Shown: positions 18,791 to 23,404 of the stretch, one piece after another | Numbering within the stretch: position 1 is the stretch's first letter | How the letters are laid out: the number at the start of each line of letters is the position of its first letter | Source of the DNA: Chara braunii | Taxonomy: Eukaryota > Streptophyta > Charophyceae > Charales > Characeae | Direction: 5' to 3' | DNA length: 23,404 nt | Assembly (NCBI GenBank): GCA_003427395.1 | Contig: BFEA01000067.1 | Location: forward strand, 772,761-796,164 | The notes under the pieces: model-generated | Database searches by the model: none | Seen by the model: only the letters and a program-made list of their open reading frames with translations | Told to the model about the DNA's origin: nothing | Program-made: the position numbers and the translations under genes

Positions 18791-19626
18791 AGTTTTTGAA
18801 AAACATCAATCAACAACATATTCCAAGTAACAAACAAAAATGACAGTACAATCCCTAATACGCCAAAAAAAAAAGCAGATAAAAAATTTCAGCTAAGACC
18901 CACTCCTGAAAAGAGAAACTAACATGAAACAGCAAAGAAGAAGGGAACAGAAAAAAAAAAACATAACTCACACCTAGCAAAGAGCGCCTAACATCGCCGC
19001 CGTCCGCGGTAAAAATCAGTACTTAGATAAGTGATAACATCTGATTCTCCCTCCAGTTAGCAGCGAAGTGCCAGCAACAATCGCCCGTCACAGTCTGGCT
19101 TTCGGAAAGCCAATTCACTGGCAGAGCATTTCTTCTCCCCTGGCCAATCCATGACAAGCCTTATGCAGCAGAGCAGCAACCGCAGCAAATAAAGATGCCA
19201 ATCACTGAACTCCAAGTATTCCAAAGCTGTAGATGTAAGCGACATCGCAATCCATAAAGTTTCATATCTAAAGACCAAACGCGCGAGCGTGCGTCGATCT
19301 TGATTACAATCAGCGTATATAGAGGGGCAGCGGTGTTCCAAACTGTAACCAGTGATATCCGCAACGCGCCACACTCCCACTGGCGTACAGCATAGCCCTT
19401 ATGGTCGAGCCGTGCCAGTCGCGTCTGTGTTCTCAATGCAAGAACACAGCTCACGTGAGCCACTGGAAGCACCGGGCATAGCAACCTAGGCTAGGGCTTC
19501 CAGTGCCAGCAACCTCAGGCCACAGCGCTGCATCGCTTAGCAGCGTGCCGCCACCGCCGCGCCCCCCCGGCTCCACCACTCTCAATTTCGCGTTTTCGAG
19601 AGTGAGGAACTGCTCCACCAACTCTC
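18791..19626. other. No recognisable feature
   Basis: Minus-strand open frames of about 107 codons at 19057-19484 overlap in two frames and show no family resemblance, so I do not call a gene. Confidence 0.5.
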
Positions 19627-19717
19627 TTTTTTTTCTTTTTTTCTTTTTTTTTTCACACAAGCATGCAATCTATTGGTTGGGACCAGCACGTGCTGAGAAC
19701 TGGGGCCAAGTCCCACT
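19627..19717 (-). mobile_element. Shared-tail retroinsertion, copy C
   Basis: An interrupted T run (19627-19653) is followed by CAATCTATTGGTTGGGACCA, GCACGTGCTGAGAACTGGGG and GTCCCA, the inverse of the conserved tail. The tail is more diverged than in the other copies and merges into the 19703-19802 inverted repeat. Confidence 0.55.
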
Positions 19718-19802
19718 TGCGCTGATCCTTGATTTCTGGTCGTTGATCTTCCAAATCTGCAGTGAGAAATCAATCATTCGGGTAATAAGTGGGACTTGGC
19801 CC
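19703..19802. repeat. 100-bp inverted-repeat element
   Basis: GGGCCAAGTCCCACTT (19703-19718) and AAGTGGGACTTGGCCC (19787-19802) pair perfectly over 16 bp. ATTTCT/AGAAAT gives weaker pairing inside. The arm closely resembles that of the 12798-12947 element (GGGGCCATGTCCCACT), so they are probably one family. Confidence 0.85.
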
Positions 19803-19812
19803 AGGGCTCACT

Positions 19813-20030
19813 CTTTTTTTTTTCTTTTTTTCTTTTTTTTGAAAGCCCTTTTGCAAATCCACTATCCCGATGGTGGTAGGAGAACCGCCAAAATTGAGGG
19901 CTTGGCCAGCGAGCTGCTCCATCTATTGGTGGGGAGCGGCACCTGCTGGAAACCGGGTCCATCGTTCCTTTTAGAAACAGCAATGTAATGTCTCGGGTCA
20001 GGGTCACAATCATTAGTCGTGTAGTCTCAG

Positions 20031-20033
<3 letters not shown>
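19813..20033 (-). mobile_element. Shared-tail retroinsertion, copy D
   Basis: An interrupted T tract (19813-19840) is followed by a self-complementary spacer, AAGCCCT (from about 19843) with AGGGCTT (about 19897-19903). Then comes the tail CTCCATCTATTGGTGGGGAG, CGGCACCTGCTGGAAACCGG, GTCC at 19917-19966. The body upstream on the minus strand shows no similarity to copies A or B. Confidence 0.6.
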
Positions 20034-20066
<33 letters not shown>

Positions 20067-20200
20067 CACAATTCAACCCGATCGGATGCTAGGTGTGCTG
20101 ATAAGGGCAGACACATCTAGCACCGTCGGGGAGACTCCATCTATTGGTGGGGAGCAGCACCTGCTAGAAATCGGGTCCAGCGTCCCTTGGATACATCTTC
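20034..20200 (-). mobile_element. Shared-tail retroinsertion, copy E
   Basis: Thirty-three T (20034-20066) are followed by a spacer with inverted repeats, CCCGA/TCGGG enclosing TGCTAG/CTAGCA, and by the tail CTCCATCTATTGGTGGGGAG, CAGCACCTGCTAGAAATCGG, GTCCAGCGTCCC (20136-20187). The body beyond the tail differs from the other copies and its end is not defined. Confidence 0.65.
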
Positions 20201-20864
20201 GTGGCACAGTGTTTGTTGGGCATATGGCCATTAGAGTTGTTGTTCCCGAGCTTCCTTCTCTCCCCCGGGGCTGCCTATGTTACCCTTCCAATTTGCAAAG
20301 CTCCTACTTCCCACTGACGTAGCCCCACCCAGGATAGTGTCCGCCGTGCTTCAATGTCTACCCACGTCCTGCCGGTAATGGCTAAACTCCTACCCTTGGT
20401 GTCTGCAACCCCCCTTATTCTAACTCCCCGTTTTCTGAAACCCTTTGTACCTGTTAAACCTTGTACCATCATCAAATCCCGCGTTTTCCACAACAATCAA
20501 CCTCGGTATCCAGCAACCTTCCATTATTCACAAATACAACATCTATGCCTGGAGGATCTTTCAGACCCCTGAAACCTCTGCCTTTCTCATAAGTTCTGCG
20601 TGCCGTAATCTGATCCTTGCACCTGCGTCAACAGGGGAGCAATGCGCAATCTGATCCTTGCACCTTTGGTTTGATTGAACAGACCTCTTGGTCCATTGTC
20701 GTGTATATGGTGTCAACTGGACCACGACTCTCCCAGCCCCTACTCTGGAAGACAGGCCGGCATCTCCATTAATAGCCAATCTGACAGATTAGCGGTGTTT
20801 AGTTGTAGTGGTGCACAGTTGTAGTCTCAGGCTGGATGGCCACTCACGGAGCTGATTGAGAGAA
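20201..20864. other. No gene; short duplicated word
   Basis: No family resemblance in the short frames. AATCTGATCCTTGCACCT occurs twice, near 20608 and 20648, about 40 bp apart. Confidence 0.5.
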
Positions 20865-20994
20865 CGGGGGAGGGGATAGAGCGTAGGGAAGGGAGGGAGG
20901 CGGCGACGGGACAGAAGGGGGGGGCTGGGACGGGATAGAGGGGGACTGTGAAGGGGGTGGAGCGAGAGTTGCGGGAGGCGTGGCGGAGGGCAAA

Positions 20995-21051
<57 letters not shown>

Positions 21052-21115
21052 GGAGGGGGATGGGACGGGGGAGGGGGGGATTGCATAGGTGGTGATGGAG
21101 AGGGACAGTCCCCAC
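20865..21115. repeat. G-rich tract with an uninterrupted run of 56 G
   Basis: The plus strand is purine-rich with many runs of three or more G. Positions 20995-21050 are 56 consecutive G. Polyglycine or polyproline frames over it are artefacts. It lies just beyond the 3' end of the LINE fragment at 21147-22428. Confidence 0.95.
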
Positions 21116-21146
21116 AGTCCTGGGATAAAGCCTGGTCGTTATTGCT

Positions 21147-22428
21147 TCATGGTACTTCGTCCAGCGCTCGGTCCGGGTATCCGGGAAGAGGTGTCGGGAA
21201 GCAGTTCGGCGGTCTGTAAGTCCACCGCTGGTCCTCTACGGCCCAGTTCTTCCACACCAGACCGCCATCGGGTTGTACGTCTGCCATTTTACGGTTGGGG
21301 TCTAACCATGTTTGTGTAAAGGCCCTGATCGCTCGATGTTTGCCCTCCCTGTCTTGAGGTGCCCCCACCTTTTTTACTAACTTTTGGCTAGCTCTCATCA
21401 AATTTGCTCTGATCACTTCGAGCAGTTCTTGTTTGGCTTGATGGAAGCCAAAGTTACCTTCTTTGCGTTCTGCTGAGCACCGCATTCTCCATATTACCAT
21501 AAGCAGGGCGAGCCTCACGTATTTAAAGAGGTTCGCCTGGAAGGGAGACCGAGCGGGCGGAAAGCTTTTCCTGTTGCCTATCAGGATGAGGGCCACATTC
21601 CATTGGAAGGGCGATGCAGTGAGCTCCTGCCACATCGCATCCCACCATTGCCACACCTGCAGTGTCATTGGGCACGCCAACAGGCAGTGTTCCAGATCTG
21701 CACATTTGTGTTGCGCGCCTCCCCCGCAGAAAGAACAAATGGGGGACATGACTTCTGCCTGTTCCAGCTTAGTGCGTGTTGTTATCCAGTCTGGCGTCGG
21801 GAGACAGCGGTGTGTTATCTGCCACTGCAGGGCCCTGTGAGATGTTGGCATTATGTGTGCATAGGTGGGCCAAGGAATGTGGCACAAGTCCCTCCCTGTC
21901 TTGTAGTGGCGAATCCCTCCTCCATCTCTTTTGCACCACCATCGTGGAGTTGTGCATTTTGTGCGCTTGTTTATAGCCTCCTCTCACCGTGTATTGCCAG
22001 ATCTGTGTCGGTTTGCAGCCTTTCCACTCCCACTCTTCATGGTCGAATGGGAGTGCACACACGGGGGTAGTCATCTCATAAGCAAAATAGCCTAAGTCCT
22101 CAGTCCCGACGACTCTTATCCTGGATAGTTCTTCTAGTGGGAGTATGCAGTCCAAATCATGGTCCCTTTTCAACGAAGCCCAGCGCGCTCCCGACACATC
22201 TGGTGCATAGGCCTGCAGCTGCACTCCATGGTTGGTGTTGTGGCCTACTCTGAAGATGGTCATAGGGATCGGGTTATCGGTAATCCTTGTAACCCTGTCT
22301 TGGCAGCGCAATGTTGGTCCATCCTCCAGGGCCGCCACCCAAGCGGGCGGAACTGCGCAGTGGATGAGGCCCAGCTTCCCCTGACTTTTCTTAATATGTC
22401 TTTGCCCGGGCTGCAAAACCACACCCAT
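21147..22428 (-). pseudogene. LINE ORF2 C-terminal part with zinc-knuckle domain, frameshifted
   Basis: Two overlapping minus-strand frames join into one C-terminal region of a non-LTR retrotransposon. The upstream frame (22428-21769) ends its family-like part with IWQYTVRGGYKQAHKM and WRRDSPL. The downstream frame (21887-21147) begins CHIPWPTYAHI and holds the RT-associated zinc-binding domain (zf-RVT): WQITHRCLPTPDWI, then CSFC (residues 51-54), EHCLLAC (66-72) and VWQWW (78-82). The C-x2-C and H-x4-C spacing is typical. A frameshift near 21885-21900 is needed, and an in-frame stop sits just upstream of 22428, where RT sequence should follow but is absent. This is a 5'-truncated, dead copy. 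The domain probably binds template RNA or target DNA. Confidence 0.8.
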
Positions 22429-22430
22429 CT

Positions 22431-22690
22431 CCTAATTTAGCTTTATAATAACTCTGGAAATTTGTCCTGGAGTTGTCCGGAGGATTTCTTCAAGAGAGGA
22501 CTTTCAGAAAAAAATCAAGAGTCGGCCTGCAAGTTCTCAATTTTCAAAAGAGGTCTTGACTCTTGAGTACCCCCAATGGCATGTTGAAAATAGACAGCTG
22601 CTGCACCTTGGGACCCACCTGTTCATTCCTATCTTTGTCGTGATGTACCCAGACGAGATGGGAAAAAAATGAAAAAAAGGGAGTCTTGCA
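22431..22690. other. No recognisable feature
   Basis: Sequence upstream (on the minus strand) of the LINE fragment. I cannot see a reverse transcriptase motif in it. Confidence 0.5.
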
Positions 22691-22699
22691 AGCAGAGTT

Positions 22700-23060
22700 C
22701 GCAATTGGGATTCTTAGGGATACCTGTACCTGACCTAACCACACCCTCTTTGAAAACCAACCACCCATACCCACTGTATACCTGGCCTGCCGGACCTTTA
22801 CCCATCTCCACCTGCTTAAAAAAAAAAAAAAGTATACCCAGACCTGCCCTACCTGAACCTCTTCAGCATGTAACTGGCCATACCTACCCATGAACAATTT
22901 TTTTCAAAACCACCCATGGCCTCCTGAACCCAAACCTTTTGTTAACCACCCATACCCTACGCTACCCAAGTTTTCTTTATCTGTACCCACCCGTAACTAC
23001 CCATTATTGTATGCATCCACCCGTAACCACCCGTGCTCGTCTCCCACCCTCCCTTAACCG
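22700..23060. repeat. Degenerate C-rich repeat with ACCCATACC/ACCCGTAAC words
   Basis: Words such as ACCACCCATACCC, TATACCTGGCCTGCC, TATACCCAGACCTGCC and ACCCGTAACCACCCG recur at irregular spacing. The strand is strongly C-biased. It grades into the 10-bp minisatellite. Confidence 0.6.
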
Positions 23061-23275
23061 TCCATAACCACCCTAACTGTCCCTAACTGTCCTTAACTGT
23101 CCCTAACCGCCCCTAACTGTCCCTAACTGTCCCTAACCGCCCCTAACTATCCCTAACTGTCCCTAACCGCCCCTAACTTTTTTTTTTTTTTTAATTGTTT
23201 TAACCGCCCCTGACTGCCCCCTAATTGTCCTTAACCGCCCCAAACTGTCGCCAACTGCCCCCAACTGCCCCCAAC
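23061..23275. repeat. 10-bp minisatellite, CCCTAACYGY
   Basis: About a dozen near-perfect units of CCCTAACTGT or CCCTAACCGC run from 23080 to 23177. They are broken by a T run (23178-23192) and continue in degraded form (CCCCAACTG) to about 23275. The CCCTAA core resembles telomeric DNA, but the unit is 10 bp. Confidence 0.88.
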
Positions 23276-23374
23276 CTGTATAGCATCTGCAAATGCAACA
23301 ACCCTCGGTTCTGCTGGGGAAAACACAATTGCACCGACCACAGGTTCTGCTGGCGGGAGAGGGGCTTAACGAGG

Positions 23375-23404
23375 TGTGTATGTGTGTGTGTGTGTGTGTG
23401 TGTG
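23375..23404. repeat. (TG)n microsatellite at the window end
   Basis: Alternating T and G with one A, running into the window edge. Confidence 0.95.

Noticed and set aside
19057-19484. Two overlapping 107-codon minus-strand frames
   Set aside because: No family resemblance, and two frames are equally open.
20789-21219. Polyproline (minus) and polyglycine (plus) reading frames
   Set aside because: They are direct translations of the 56-G run and its G-rich surroundings.

Overview
The window looks like a non-genic, repeat-dominated stretch of a plant or green-algal nuclear genome. No intact host gene can be supported. What is recognisable is retroelement and transposon debris: three unrelated pieces of LINE-type ORF2, one Penelope-like reverse transcriptase remnant, one TIR element of about 2.4 kb with a broken PIF/Harbinger-like transposase start, and a family of poly(A)-tailed retroinsertions that share a short 3' tail. 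Long A/T homopolymers, scattered N bases, telomere-like TTAGGG motifs and the LINE and transposase style fit a streptophyte. A charophyte such as Chara is my best guess, from memory of family style only, and is unverified.

Layout. 1-1290 (minus) is a LINE reverse transcriptase with two in-frame stops and a mutated active site. 1.3-3.1 kb is GC-rich without a gene. 3.1-7.0 kb has no convincing ORF but is dense in short perfect inverted repeats. It contains an array of eleven related stem-loop units (4205-5113), a three-copy 121-123 bp repeat, five strong hairpins in a row (5781-6004) and a possible three-way junction (6906-6962). 7.30-8.21 kb (minus) is a second LINE piece, endonuclease end plus linker. 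8232-10596 is the TIR element, flanked by near-identical 8-bp direct repeats and carrying a 340-bp snapback hairpin. 10.61-11.62 kb (plus) is the Penelope-like RT.

12.0-15.7 kb holds two copies of one retroelement in opposite orientation, with several small inverted-repeat elements between them. 15.7-16.44 kb has a weak proline-rich reading frame. 16.45-18.8 kb is tandem duplications, AT microsatellite and a degenerate telomere-like repeat. 19.6-20.2 kb has three more poly(T)-started (minus strand) insertions with the same 3' tail. 20.87-21.12 kb is G-rich with an uninterrupted run of 56 G. 21.15-22.43 kb (minus) is the zinc-knuckle end of a third LINE. 22.7-23.4 kb is degenerate C-rich repeat, a 10-bp minisatellite and a (TG)n tract.

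The pieces do not form a pathway. Likely interactions are parasitic: LINE machinery acting on the shared 3' tails, and TIR elements mobilised in trans. The strongest candidate for something undescribed is the stem-loop array at 4205-5113, where the loop sequence is conserved while the two stem arms differ between units yet stay complementary.
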